From positions 59,637 to 123,636 of the forward strand of contig JAZDFC010000014.1 in the NCBI GenBank assembly GCA_043808235.1: a DNA stretch of 64,000 bases, read 5' to 3'. The DNA is from JAZDFC01 sp043808235 (lineage in GTDB: Bacteria; Bacteroidota; Ignavibacteria; Ignavibacteriales; Melioribacteraceae). Shown piece after piece: positions 35,564 through 44,723 of the stretch. Position 1 is the stretch's first letter; each line of letters starts with the position of its first letter. A program made the position numbers and the translations under genes. Below the pieces are notes generated by a model. It did not search any database. It was not told the origin of the DNA and worked only from the letters and a program-made list of their open reading frames with translations.

Positions 35564-38500
35564 TTACTCTTCGGATTTTGTTCCGCCATTGATCGAATAA
35601 TTCATTTGTGACATCTGTTCGTATAACTTCCATCTCAAGAGCACATCATTCTGCGCCAAGTTAAGCAGTTTCTTAGCTTCTTCAGGGTGCGACTTTGTGA
35701 GCATTTTATATCTAGTTTCTTTATATATATAATCCTCAAGTTTAATCTTCGGAGGTTTTGAATCGAGTCGTAACGGATTCTTTCCTTCCTTAATTAAATC
35801 GGGATTATAACGGAATAATGGCCAGTAACCGCTTTCAACTGCTAATTTCTGATTATCCATTCCTTTCGACATATCAATACCATGTGCAATACAGTGGCTA
35901 TATGCAATGATCAACGAAGGACCATCAAAAGCCTCTGCTTCGAGGAATGCTTTAATTGTTTGGAGATCGTTTGCGCCCATAGCAACCTTTGCTACGTATA
36001 CTGTGCCATAATTCATCGCCATCATTGTAATATCTTTTTTGGGCATTTGTTTTCCGGCAGCGGCAAATTTGGCAACTGCACCCATACCGGTGGATTTGGA
36101 ACATTGACCGCCCGTGTTCGAATATACTTCTGTATCAAGAACGAGGATATTAACATTTTTACCGGATGCAATTACATGATCCAATCCTCCGTAACCAATA
36201 TCGTAAGCCCAACCGTCACCGCCCATAATCCAAATTGATTTTTTAACGAGATAGTCGGCGAGAGCTAACAATTGTTTTGCTTCAGGTGAATTCATTTCAT
36301 TTAATTTTGTTCTAAGCGCTTTAAGACGTTCACGCTGTTCGTAAATTTCTGCTTCAGTATTTTGAACAGCATTAAGAAGAGCGCTTGTTAAATCATCACC
36401 GATTTGTGCAGATAATTTTTGCAAGAGTTCTTTTGCCTGCTGGTTGTGTTTATCAACCGCTAATCTCATTCCGAATCCAAATTCTGCGTTGTCTTCGAAT
36501 AATGAGTTAGACCATGCGGGACCTCTACCATCAACGTTGAAAGACCAGGGTGTAGTGGGAAGATTAGCGCCGTAAATAGATGAACAACCAGTTGCATTTG
36601 CTACCATCATTCTGTCGCCGAACAATTGCGAAGCTAATTTTACATATGGAGTTTCACCACAACCCGAGCAAGCGCCACTGTATTCAAACAATGGCCGCAA
36701 GAATTGACTTCCTTTTACCGATGCGATATTTAATTCAGAACGATTATAATCCGGCAGTTGCATAAAGAAATCGAAGTTCGCTCTTTCTTGTTCACGGATT
36801 GGAATTTGCGGAACCATGTTAAGAGCTTTTAATCTTGTTTCTTTTTTATTCTTTGCAGGACATACTTCAACGCATAATGCGCAACCTGTACAATCTTCAA
36901 CCGCAACCTGAATTGAATAAGCAGTATTTTCAGGGAAATCTTTTCCTTTGTACGTTATGGATTTAAAGGTCGGAGGTACATCTTTCAATAAGTCTTTACT
37001 ATAAGCTTTTATTCTGATTGTAGCATGTGGGCAAACCATTGCGCATTTGCCGCACTGAATACACACTTCGGGATCCCATTCGGGAACTTCAAGAGCAATA
37101 TTTCTTTTTTCCCATTGTGTAGTTCCAGATGGGAATGTTCCATCAATCGGCATTTCGCTAACTTTTACATCGTCGCCTTTTCCTTTCATCATTAAACCAA
37201 GTACATTTTTAACATAATCCGGAGCGTTATCGGAAACGATCGGCGGAAGTATAATTGAACTTGTTGCTACGGCAGGTACTTCAACTTTATGCAGATGAGC
37301 TAATGTTTGATCAACCGCTTCAAAGTTTTTCTGTACAACGGCATCGCCTTTTGATCCATAAGTTTTTTTGATTGCTTTTTTAATTTGTTCAATAGCTTCA
37401 TCTTTCGGCAGTACACCCGAAATTGCAAAGAAGCACGTCTGCATAATTGTATTTATTCTTGAACCCATCTCCGTTTTCTTTGCAACAGTATAAGCGTCTA
37501 TAACATAAAAATTCAATTTCTTTCGGATAATATCTTGCTGAACAGAAAGAGGTAGTTTATCCCATACTTCATCTTTTTCGTACGGGCTATTTAATAAGAA
37601 GGTACCGCCATCAACAATCTTTTCAAGCATATCAAATTTTTCTAAGAGATTGAATTGGTGGCATCCCACAAAATTTGTACTTTGAATTAAATAAGTCGAA
37701 CGAATTGGTTTCTTTCCAAATCTTAAATGCGAAGTTGTTGTTGAACCGGATTTCTTTGAATCGTAAACGAAATATCCCTGTGCATAATTTTCAGTTTCTT
37801 CGCCGATAATTTTAATACTGTTTTTATTCGCACCAACAGTTCCATCAGCTCCAAGACCATAAAACATACTTCGTACAACATCGTCACCTTCAATTATAAA
37901 GTTCGGATCGAATTCCAAACTTGTGAATGTAACGTCATCATTAATGCCAACGGTAAAATGATTTTTTGGTTCATCGGTTTTCATATTATCGAAAACGCTT
38001 TTTACCATTGATGGAGTAAACTCTTTTGAAGACAGTCCGTATCTTCCGCCTAAAATTTTAGGTAGTTTAGTAAACGGTGCGTTTCCAGATGACATTGCTT
38101 CTGAAATAGCAGTTACAACGTCAAGATATAATGGATCGCCAATTGCGCCCGGTTCTTTAGTTCTATCAAGCACAGTTATTTTTTCTACTGTAGAAGGAAT
38201 AGCCGATAGTAAATGTTTTACTGAGAATGGTCTATATAATCTTACTTTTATAAGTCCAACTTTTTCTTCTTGTCTATTCATCAAATATTCAACAGTCTCT
38301 TCAGCCGCTTCACCGCCTGAACCCATCATAACTAAAATTCGTTTAGCATCCGGTGCGCCAACATAATCGAATAATTTATAAGCGCGTCCAGTAACTTTAG
38401 CAAACTCATCCATTGTATTTTGTACAATTTCAGGGCATGCATCATAAAATTTATTTGCTGTCTCTCTACCCTGGAAAAATACGTCGGGATTCTGTGCCGT

Positions 38501-39151
38501 ACCTCTTATAAATGGATTATCAGGGTTTAATGCTCTTTTTCTATGCTCAATAATAAAATCATAGTCCATCATCTCACGCATATCTTCCAATGAAAGCTGT
38601 TCAATTTTATTAATTTCATGTGAAGATCTAAATCCATCAAAAAAATGTAAAAATGGAATTCTGGAGACTAAAGTCGACTTATGAGCTACGAAAGCCAAAT
38701 CCATAATTTCCTGAACCGAACCTGAGGCCAATAAGGCAAATCCTGTTTGACGGGTAGCCATCACATCGCCATGATCGCCAAAAATTGATAATGCATGAGT
38801 AGCAATTGTTCTTGCGGTAACATGGAAAACTGCGGGTGTCAATTCACCAGCAATCTTATACATGTTTGGAATCATTAAAAGTAATCCTTGCGAAGCTGTG
38901 AATGTAGTAGTTAATGCACCACTCTGTAAAGCACCGTGAACTGCACCGGCAGCGCCGCCTTCACTTTGTAATTCGGAAACTAAAGGAATCGTTCCCCAAA
39001 CATTTTTTTTACCTTTCGCCGCCCATTCATCCGATAATTCTCCCATACCGGAGGATGGAGTAATCGGATAAATCGCAATCACTTCGCTATTATGATATCC
39101 CACATAAGCGGCGGCTTCGTTGCCATCAATAGTTATTTTCTTTCTTTCCAT
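35564..39151 (-). CDS. nifJ: Pyruvate:ferredoxin (flavodoxin) oxidoreductase
   Basis: 1195 aa, the fused single-chain form. It oxidises pyruvate with CoA to acetyl-CoA and CO2, passing electrons to ferredoxin or flavodoxin (reversible in autotrophs). Domains in order: the pyrimidine-binding domain ('YPITPSSGMGELSDEW'), gamma/CoA-related domains, two 4Fe-4S sites ('CIQCGKCAMVCP', 'CTGCALCVEVCP'), the proximal-cluster motif 'CSGCGETPYVKL', and the TPP-binding 'GGDGWAYDIGYGG' with 'LDTEVYSNTGGQ'. GAGGT precedes the ATG. It implies anaerobic or facultatively anaerobic central metabolism. Confidence 0.97.
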   Translation of the reverse strand: MERKKITIDGNEAAAYVGYHNSEVIAIYPITPSSGMGELSDEWAAKGKKNVWGTIPLVSELQSEGGAAGAVHGALQSGALTTTFTASQGLLLMIPNMYKIAGELTPAVFHVTARTIATHALSIFGDHGDVMATRQTGFALLASGSVQEIMDLAFVAHKSTLVSRIPFLHFFDGFRSSHEINKIEQLSLEDMREMMDYDFIIEHRKRALNPDNPFIRGTAQNPDVFFQGRETANKFYDACPEIVQNTMDEFAKVTGRAYKLFDYVGAPDAKRILVMMGSGGEAAEETVEYLMNRQEEKVGLIKVRLYRPFSVKHLLSAIPSTVEKITVLDRTKEPGAIGDPLYLDVVTAISEAMSSGNAPFTKLPKILGGRYGLSSKEFTPSMVKSVFDNMKTDEPKNHFTVGINDDVTFTSLEFDPNFIIEGDDVVRSMFYGLGADGTVGANKNSIKIIGEETENYAQGYFVYDSKKSGSTTTSHLRFGKKPIRSTYLIQSTNFVGCHQFNLLEKFDMLEKIVDGGTFLLNSPYEKDEVWDKLPLSVQQDIIRKKLNFYVIDAYTVAKKTEMGSRINTIMQTCFFAISGVLPKDEAIEQIKKAIKKTYGSKGDAVVQKNFEAVDQTLAHLHKVEVPAVATSSIILPPIVSDNAPDYVKNVLGLMMKGKGDDVKVSEMPIDGTFPSGTTQWEKRNIALEVPEWDPEVCIQCGKCAMVCPHATIRIKAYSKDLLKDVPPTFKSITYKGKDFPENTAYSIQVAVEDCTGCALCVEVCPAKNKKETRLKALNMVPQIPIREQERANFDFFMQLPDYNRSELNIASVKGSQFLRPLFEYSGACSGCGETPYVKLASQLFGDRMMVANATGCSSIYGANLPTTPWSFNVDGRGPAWSNSLFEDNAEFGFGMRLAVDKHNQQAKELLQKLSAQIGDDLTSALLNAVQNTEAEIYEQRERLKALRTKLNEMNSPEAKQLLALADYLVKKSIWIMGGDGWAYDIGYGGLDHVIASGKNVNILVLDTEVYSNTGGQCSKSTGMGAVAKFAAAGKQMPKKDITMMAMNYGTVYVAKVAMGANDLQTIKAFLEAEAFDGPSLIIAYSHCIAHGIDMSKGMDNQKLAVESGYWPLFRYNPDLIKEGKNPLRLDSKPPKIKLEDYIYKETRYKMLTKSHPEEAKKLLNLAQNDVLLRWKLYEQMSQMNYSINGGTKSEE

Positions 39152-39418
39152 TTAATTGACCTCGGATTTATTTATGTTATATAGTTTCAAAAAATCTTTC
39201 AAAAGCAATTATTAAGCCAGCGAAATAGATGGAAAACAGAAGGATTTGAGGAGAAAATACATCATTTTTACAATTATATCTTCACACTTATTCTGAATAT
39301 TAGAAAAACAGCTGACCTAATCCTATAATTAAGAATTCTCCATATCTACTATTCAAAAATAGAAATAAATGTTAGAAAAATAAAGATGCGGATGTCGGTT
39401 GATTATTAATAGTTGAAA

Positions 39419-40066
39419 TTAATATTGAGTATTTTTTATTAAAGACGATTTTGTGGATAAGATTGTAAAATTTTTACCGTTTTTTAGTTGAATAAGAATA
39501 CCCCGTTCAAGATCTACTTTAGTTTTTCTCGATCTTTCGAAATCACTTAAATCAATTCTATTATCGAACCCAGGATATCTCGAAATATCCGTATAACAGG
39601 CATTTACATATTCTACCGGAATCTTCTGTGAAAAATTCGGGAAACTCGAAATGTGTAGATTATTTCTATCTACACGGAGTTTTAATTTTTTTTTTGCGGA
39701 TATAAAATAAACAGCGATTACAAGGGATATAAAGAAAAAGCAGATACTCACAATTGTCCCCGGATAAATTTCGATCGAAAAGCTGCTACTACTTATTCCA
39801 TATTTTAAAATCGTCCAAAAGATTACAGCTACTGTAAGAAATCCTACAAATTTTATTACAAAACCAAATATATTTTCAAGTGGATTTTCGTGCGCGGCAA
39901 ACTCATATCTTGCGGATTTTTGTATCTTAATCTCCCTCTCGAAAGGCTTTTCATGATTTTCCACCAAAATACTATTTCCGATAGAAATAACATCGTTTTG
40001 GTTCAGAAATATTGAACCAACTTTTGATTGTCTATAAACAGGTTTTATTGCTTGTTGTTTACTCAT
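39419..40066 (-). CDS. Two-helix membrane protein of unknown function
   Basis: 215 aa from ATG 40066 (the open frame runs to a TTG at 40093, but MSKQQAIK is the likelier start). Two hydrophobic segments ('FVGFLTVAVIFWTILKYG' and 'IVSICFFFISLVIAVYFIS') resemble a PH-like membrane protein: a cytoplasmic N-terminal region, a helical hairpin and a C-terminal beta-rich domain ('GILIQLKNGKNFTIL'). No family is recognised. It lies downstream of the truncated polymerase gene on the same strand with a 135-nt gap. Confidence 0.6.
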   Translation of the reverse strand: MSKQQAIKPVYRQSKVGSIFLNQNDVISIGNSILVENHEKPFEREIKIQKSARYEFAAHENPLENIFGFVIKFVGFLTVAVIFWTILKYGISSSSFSIEIYPGTIVSICFFFISLVIAVYFISAKKKLKLRVDRNNLHISSFPNFSQKIPVEYVNACYTDISRYPGFDNRIDLSDFERSRKTKVDLERGILIQLKNGKNFTILSTKSSLIKNTQY

Positions 40067-40201
40067 CCCATAGATAGAAATTAGATATAGCAATAATATA
40101 AAAAAACACTTTAATTAACAACACTAACCTATTATTTTATATGAAGATTCTTTTAGATCAAAAAAATATTAAATTTTTTCGCAAACGATTGCTTCGAGGT
40201 A

Positions 40202-41866
40202 TTATATTTTACTTTCTGGCAATTGGAAGATATTATTGCATTCTGATCCATATTGCCCATGATCCGTTATTTTGCTCATTGTATCGCGTAAAACTCCAAG
40301 TGAACGCTGGCTCAATAAATCAATTTTTATCAGTCCCATATCCTCAATTGGATACATATCCGGCTGGGTAATAATCAAACCAAGACCTTTGTTTTTAGCA
40401 TATTCAAGTGCAACATAATTTGTTATTGGTTCACGTGTAATCACAATTCCTCCCGGATGAATGCTTAAATGGCGCGGAAATCCCGAAAGTTTTGAGGCAA
40501 TTTGGATAATGGATTTCCAGGGCTCGTTATCGAATTTCAGCGATTTCGATTCCGGAAATTTTTCAGCTAAAACAGGCAGATTATATGCACTCGTCCATGG
40601 AATGAATTTACTGTACTTCGATATTTCCGATTCTGCTATGCCAAACACTTTTGCTACTTCGCGAAAGGCCGAACGCGCTCTAAAGGTTACAGTTGTGGAT
40701 ATCATTGCCACTCTGTCGTAACCATATTTTTCATAAACGTATTTTACGATTTCATCTCTCTCCTTCCAGGAAAAATCAAGATCAACATCCGGTGGCGAAG
40801 TTCTGCCACGATTTAAAAATCTTTCGAAGTATAAATTGTTTTTTATCGGGTCGACTTGAGATAATCCCAAACAATACGCAACAAGACTATTAGCGGCTGA
40901 ACCGCGACCAATCGTCATCATTCTTCGTGAGTGAGCCTCGCGGACAATGTCGGATACAATCAAAAAGTAATCGCTGAATCCGAGTTCGTCAATTACTTCT
41001 AATTCGTATTGTAGACGCTTTACAGCTTTATCGGTAATCGGTTGATACTTTTCAGCCAGCCCGTTGAAGCATAATTTCCAAAGATGCGAGAATGCTGTTT
41101 CCCCCGATGGTAACGGGAAATACGGAAATTTATATTTATCGAATTCAAGATTTACGTTGCAGTTCTGCGCAATATAATCCGCATTCCAAATCGCTTCCGG
41201 CAAGGATTTCCACAGTTCTTGAAATGTTTCCGGTAAATAAATATAAAACTCCTCGTCTTTCAATTCTTCTTCCGGTACTCCCTCCAATGTTGTATTCAAT
41301 CTGATTGCAGTTATTGTTTTATGAAGAAGATAGTCTCCCGGTTTTTCGAAATACGCAGGATGTGAAGCAACAATTTGCAAACCATTCGATTTTGCATACT
41401 GGAACAATTCGCGAGCTCTTCGCTTGCATTTTGATGTTACAAATAATTCTACATATAAATTTCTTTTCAACTCGTCGTTGATGCTTATCTCTTTCAATAA
41501 TTCTATCGAAGAAGTAAGCACGAATATATTCTGCAAATTTCTGTTGAAGAGTTTTGAAAGAGAAAAGTTATCGTTCAGTTTACGCGATGTAATGATTTTA
41601 CAAATCTCCGAATATCCATCAATGTTTTTCGCTAATAAAATCACATACATATCTTTATTCTTTGGATCATTGATATACGTGCCCAATATGGCTTTTATAT
41701 TCTCTTCCTCAGCCTTCTTCGAGAATTGAATTAATCCATACATGCCGTTGGTGTCGGTAAGTGACACATATTTGCTTCCTGCTTTTTTGGCTGCGCTGAT
41801 TACCGAATCTATAGTAAGCGTACTTTGCAGCAGCGAATAATTTGAGTGAGCGTGAAGAGTAAACAT
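40202..41866 (-). CDS. DnaE-type polymerase, C-terminally truncated (PHP plus catalytic palm only)
   Basis: 554 aa, whereas replicative DnaE and error-prone DnaE2/ImuC are about 1000 or more. It has the N-terminal PHP domain ('HAHSNYSLL'), the palm ('GRGSAANSLVAYCLG') and all three catalytic aspartates: D362 and D364 in 'PDVDLDF' and D516 in 'IKIDLLS'. It stops 38 residues after the last one, so fingers, beta-clamp-binding and OB regions are missing. No continuation was seen in any frame of the 135 nt that follow. The neighbour upstream is dinB. GGGGAAT precedes the ATG. It may be a relic or a specialised short form working with DinB. Confidence 0.8.
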   Translation of the reverse strand: MFTLHAHSNYSLLQSTLTIDSVISAAKKAGSKYVSLTDTNGMYGLIQFSKKAEEENIKAILGTYINDPKNKDMYVILLAKNIDGYSEICKIITSRKLNDNFSLSKLFNRNLQNIFVLTSSIELLKEISINDELKRNLYVELFVTSKCKRRARELFQYAKSNGLQIVASHPAYFEKPGDYLLHKTITAIRLNTTLEGVPEEELKDEEFYIYLPETFQELWKSLPEAIWNADYIAQNCNVNLEFDKYKFPYFPLPSGETAFSHLWKLCFNGLAEKYQPITDKAVKRLQYELEVIDELGFSDYFLIVSDIVREAHSRRMMTIGRGSAANSLVAYCLGLSQVDPIKNNLYFERFLNRGRTSPPDVDLDFSWKERDEIVKYVYEKYGYDRVAMISTTVTFRARSAFREVAKVFGIAESEISKYSKFIPWTSAYNLPVLAEKFPESKSLKFDNEPWKSIIQIASKLSGFPRHLSIHPGGIVITREPITNYVALEYAKNKGLGLIITQPDMYPIEDMGLIKIDLLSQRSLGVLRDTMSKITDHGQYGSECNNIFQLPESKI

Positions 41867-41900
41867 ATTCCCCTGTCGGTGAATTGCAAATCGTAGAATT

Positions 41901-41915
41901 CAAATTGTAGATTTA
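41901..41915 (+). repeat. 15-bp direct repeat, copy 1 (downstream side of dinB)
   Basis: CAAATTGTAGATTTA, identical to 43153-43167. A related degenerate copy, 'GCAAATCGTAGAATT', precedes it at 41886. The pair brackets dinB on both sides. Confidence 0.6.
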
Positions 41916-41999
41916 AAAATATTTGACCTCATCATTTCGTAGAGGTTTTAATTGGAGTTATATAACAGTAGGTAGGAAAAACTTCTTTATAGAGGAATT

Positions 42000-43139
42000 T
42001 TATGAGCCAAATTTGATCGATGAATACCCATACTTATCGCGAATTTTTGTAATTGAATGAAACATCTTTTTTCTTTTCGATTCACTGTCTTCGAATAAAA
42101 TTTCCTGCTCCCCGTATTCACAAAAATTGGTAAGGTGAATTCCTATCAACCGGATTCCGACCCGCCTCGTGTATGCAGTTCGAAATAATTTTACAGCCGT
42201 ATCAAATATAGTTTTATCGTCGTCCGTTGCTTTGATTGTTTTGGCGCGGGTAAGAGTATTAAAATCGGAATAGCGGAGTTTAATACTCACCGTAGAAGTT
42301 TGCCAATTGCGGTTGCGGAGACTCTGGCATACTTTTCCCGTCAATCCGAATAAAACATTTTCAATTTCTTTTTTATTGAGAAGATCTTTATCAAATGTTG
42401 TTTCTTTCGAAATGCTTTTTCTTTCTTGCGGCGGATTAAGATATTCCGAACCTTTCCCGTTGGCTTTATCCCATAAATCGTTTCCGTATTTGCCGAATGC
42501 CGCCCCGAAATATTCCTGCGAAAGTTTTGTGATATCGCCGATTGTATAAAATCCCTTCCGGTGCAGTTCAACCAATGTTACTTTCCCCACACCGGGAATT
42601 GTTTCGACCGGCATCGGCGCTAAAAATTCTTTTTCCATCCCGGATAAAACATAAGTTATTCCCTGCGGCTTCATTGCGTCGGAAGCAATCTTGGCAACTG
42701 TTTTATTACCTGCAATCCCAATCGAACACGGCAGCGAAAGTTTATCCCAAATTTCCTTTTGAAGTTTATGTGCAAACGCGAATAGTGAACCGTAAATCCG
42801 TTTGCAACCGGTAAAGTCCATATAAAATTCATCGATGGATGCCTGTTCCATCATCGGTGCATATTGTTCGAGAATATATTTCACCGCTTTTGAAAATTTG
42901 CCGTACTCGCCGTGGGTACCGTGTATATAAATTCCGTGCGGACAAAGCCGGTAAGCGTTGCGTATCGGCATTCCTGAATGCAATCCGTACTTTCTCGCTT
43001 CGTACGAACATGCTGCCACTACTCCCCTACCGTGCGGATCGCCGCCGACAATAACGGGCTTTCCGTTCAGCGACGGATCGATAATCCGTTCGACAGAAAC
43101 AAAGAATGCATCGAGATCGAGATGGAAGATTGTGCGCAT
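42000..43139 (-). CDS. dinB: DNA polymerase IV (Y family)
   Basis: 379 aa translesion polymerase. Catalytic acidic residues are visible in 'HLDLDAFFVSVE' (D8) and 'ASIDEFYMDFTG' (D103, E104). The fold continues with the thumb helix-hairpin-helix 'ETIPGVGKVTLVELHRKGF' and the little-finger domain. No C-terminal beta-clamp motif of the usual type is obvious. It lies 133 nt upstream of a truncated DnaE-like gene, recalling DinB/ImuB-DnaE2 mutasome loci, though no ImuA was found. A 15-bp direct repeat lies on each side. Confidence 0.95.
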   Translation of the reverse strand: MRTIFHLDLDAFFVSVERIIDPSLNGKPVIVGGDPHGRGVVAACSYEARKYGLHSGMPIRNAYRLCPHGIYIHGTHGEYGKFSKAVKYILEQYAPMMEQASIDEFYMDFTGCKRIYGSLFAFAHKLQKEIWDKLSLPCSIGIAGNKTVAKIASDAMKPQGITYVLSGMEKEFLAPMPVETIPGVGKVTLVELHRKGFYTIGDITKLSQEYFGAAFGKYGNDLWDKANGKGSEYLNPPQERKSISKETTFDKDLLNKKEIENVLFGLTGKVCQSLRNRNWQTSTVSIKLRYSDFNTLTRAKTIKATDDDKTIFDTAVKLFRTAYTRRVGIRLIGIHLTNFCEYGEQEILFEDSESKRKKMFHSITKIRDKYGYSSIKFGS

Positions 43140-43152
43140 GACAGGATAATCT

Positions 43153-43167
43153 CAAATTGTAGATTTA
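43153..43167 (+). repeat. 15-bp direct repeat, copy 2 (upstream side of dinB)
   Basis: CAAATTGTAGATTTA, identical to 41901-41915 and in the same orientation. It is followed by 'TGATTGCAGATTG', which recalls the same motif. Confidence 0.6.
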
Positions 43168-43198
43168 TGATTGCAGATTGATTAGAGCTATAATACTT

Positions 43199-44395
43199 TT
43201 AAATATCGTGCTTCAACCGAATAAAACCAGTTGATTTACCTTCACCATAAACTTTGATAAAATCTCCGAAATTTCTTTCTTCTACTTCCATTTCTTCTTC
43301 AATCCAGATTTGTTTTTTCTGAAATTGTCTCACTATCTTAATTTCCGGTTTTTCAAACACTGGATATGGCTTTCCCCAAACATATGTCCAGAAATATTCT
43401 TCTAATTTGGTTTTAGCATTTTTAGCACTTTCAATAATCGAGTCACTGCTGACTAGGCACTCCGTAAGTGGATAAATTGATTTCATTTTTTCAGTATCAA
43501 GGAAAACAATTGGAATTGTCTTTTCAAAAGGTTTATCATAGTATAGCTTACATATAAAATAAGCAATTAGAACTCCTCTCAATTCGTTTTTGATAAATAA
43601 ATTATCTTCATTTAATTCCGAAATAAATGATTCGGGCGTTTTAGTAGAGTTAACTAAAACAAAACAAAATGCTTTGATAATTTGCCTCCAATAATTTAAT
43701 CGGTCATCTTTGATTACAGAGTTATCTAATAGACTTATTATTTTTTCGTAAACCTTACCTAAACTTAAAAAAGGATCAATAGTAATTGATTCAAGAAAAT
43801 TTTTTAATTCAGGAAAAAACTGTAATTCATCCGACTGAGATATAACATCAATCACAATTCTAATAGATTTTTCCCCATCTTTTAATTTTGTTATGTGATA
43901 ATTCATACCTTCAAGTAAATTAAAAAATGGGAGGTCCTTCTTTTCACTTTGGCTAACTGTTATTTTCCCATATAGCAATAGAAAAAAGGTTAAACCCCAA
44001 TGCTTAGCTCTTAGAAATTCTCCACTAAGAATTACATTCATGCTTTCCCAGTAAGTTTGTTTTAATTCTTCGAGGTTACCCTTTAATATCTTTATCTTGC
44101 TTGCAATTGCTAATGCACAGATAAGTGATGGCAATATTATAAAATTTGATTCACCTAAAGATTTATTCAAATAATAGAAGAATCCTATCGAATTTGATAT
44201 GAACTTTGTCTTCAGATAATTTAAATTAGTTAATTTAGATTCGATCCCGATTTCATTGTGAGTTAAGAGTAATTCTTCTTTTGAAGATAAACCAACAACT
44301 GTTTCACTTACTTCTAAACCTTCAATCATTGGCTCTCCTATTTTGCTCTCTTCTGATTTTTTCTCAGTGTAATTTTTTTTAGGTGATTTAGCCAT
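43199..44395 (-). CDS. Unknown protein, last gene of the helicase/DUF1848 operon
   Basis: 398 aa from ATG 44395, behind a strong AGGAGG (the open frame begins at a TTG five codons earlier). The N-terminus is highly charged ('MAKSPKKNYTEKKSEESK'). The rest is mainly helical with a hydrophobic patch 'NFIILPSLICALAIASKIK' and 'WGLTFFLLLYGK', and ends in a charged beta-rich stretch ('IWIEEEMEVEERNFGDFI'). No motif or family is recognised. Its start overlaps the 111-aa gene by 8 nt, so it is translationally coupled to the helicase operon. Confidence 0.6.
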   Translation of the reverse strand: MAKSPKKNYTEKKSEESKIGEPMIEGLEVSETVVGLSSKEELLLTHNEIGIESKLTNLNYLKTKFISNSIGFFYYLNKSLGESNFIILPSLICALAIASKIKILKGNLEELKQTYWESMNVILSGEFLRAKHWGLTFFLLLYGKITVSQSEKKDLPFFNLLEGMNYHITKLKDGEKSIRIVIDVISQSDELQFFPELKNFLESITIDPFLSLGKVYEKIISLLDNSVIKDDRLNYWRQIIKAFCFVLVNSTKTPESFISELNEDNLFIKNELRGVLIAYFICKLYYDKPFEKTIPIVFLDTEKMKSIYPLTECLVSSDSIIESAKNAKTKLEEYFWTYVWGKPYPVFEKPEIKIVRQFQKKQIWIEEEMEVEERNFGDFIKVYGEGKSTGFIRLKHDI

Positions 44396-44723
44396 CCTTC
44401 CTCCTAACAATTTTTTTTATTTCAGGAAACATTGAGAAAAGCTGGTCTAGGCTATTTTTCCCAGCTTTTGAAATCGGTATAACAAAATCTAAATGATAGA
44501 TATGTACATAACCTGAAAATTTTTCACTAAGTAAATTAAACCTATCATCAAGTTTAGCCCAGATACTAATATTTCTCTTACTTTTATCGGGATATTCTCC
44601 AACTCCTTCGACATCTTTTAGAAGTAGTTTTTGACTATTTGTAAATTCCCAAAATTTTCTTTCACTAAATCCTATCCACATTGTATTAGACCTTAATAAT
44701 TTCGTAATATCTCTTATCAACAT
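44388..44723 (-). CDS. Small unknown protein in the helicase/DUF1848 operon
   Basis: 111 aa, overlapping the helicase gene by 38 nt and the 398-aa gene by 8 nt. It has mixed alpha/beta character ('MWIGFSERKFWEF', 'GYVHIYHLDFVIPI') and a basic C-terminus ('IKKIVRRKDG'). No family is recognised. The overlaps on both sides support it as a real gene, probably made in fixed ratio with its neighbours. An internal ATG (residue 15) is an alternative start that would reduce the overlap with the helicase. Confidence 0.6.
   Translation of the reverse strand: MLIRDITKLLRSNTMWIGFSERKFWEFTNSQKLLLKDVEGVGEYPDKSKRNISIWAKLDDRFNLLSEKFSGYVHIYHLDFVIPISKAGKNSLDQLFSMFPEIKKIVRRKDG

Noticed and set aside
40067..40201. 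Possible continuation of the truncated DnaE gene by frameshift
   Set aside because: No frame of the 135 nt shows DnaE-like sequence, and a different gene begins at 40066.
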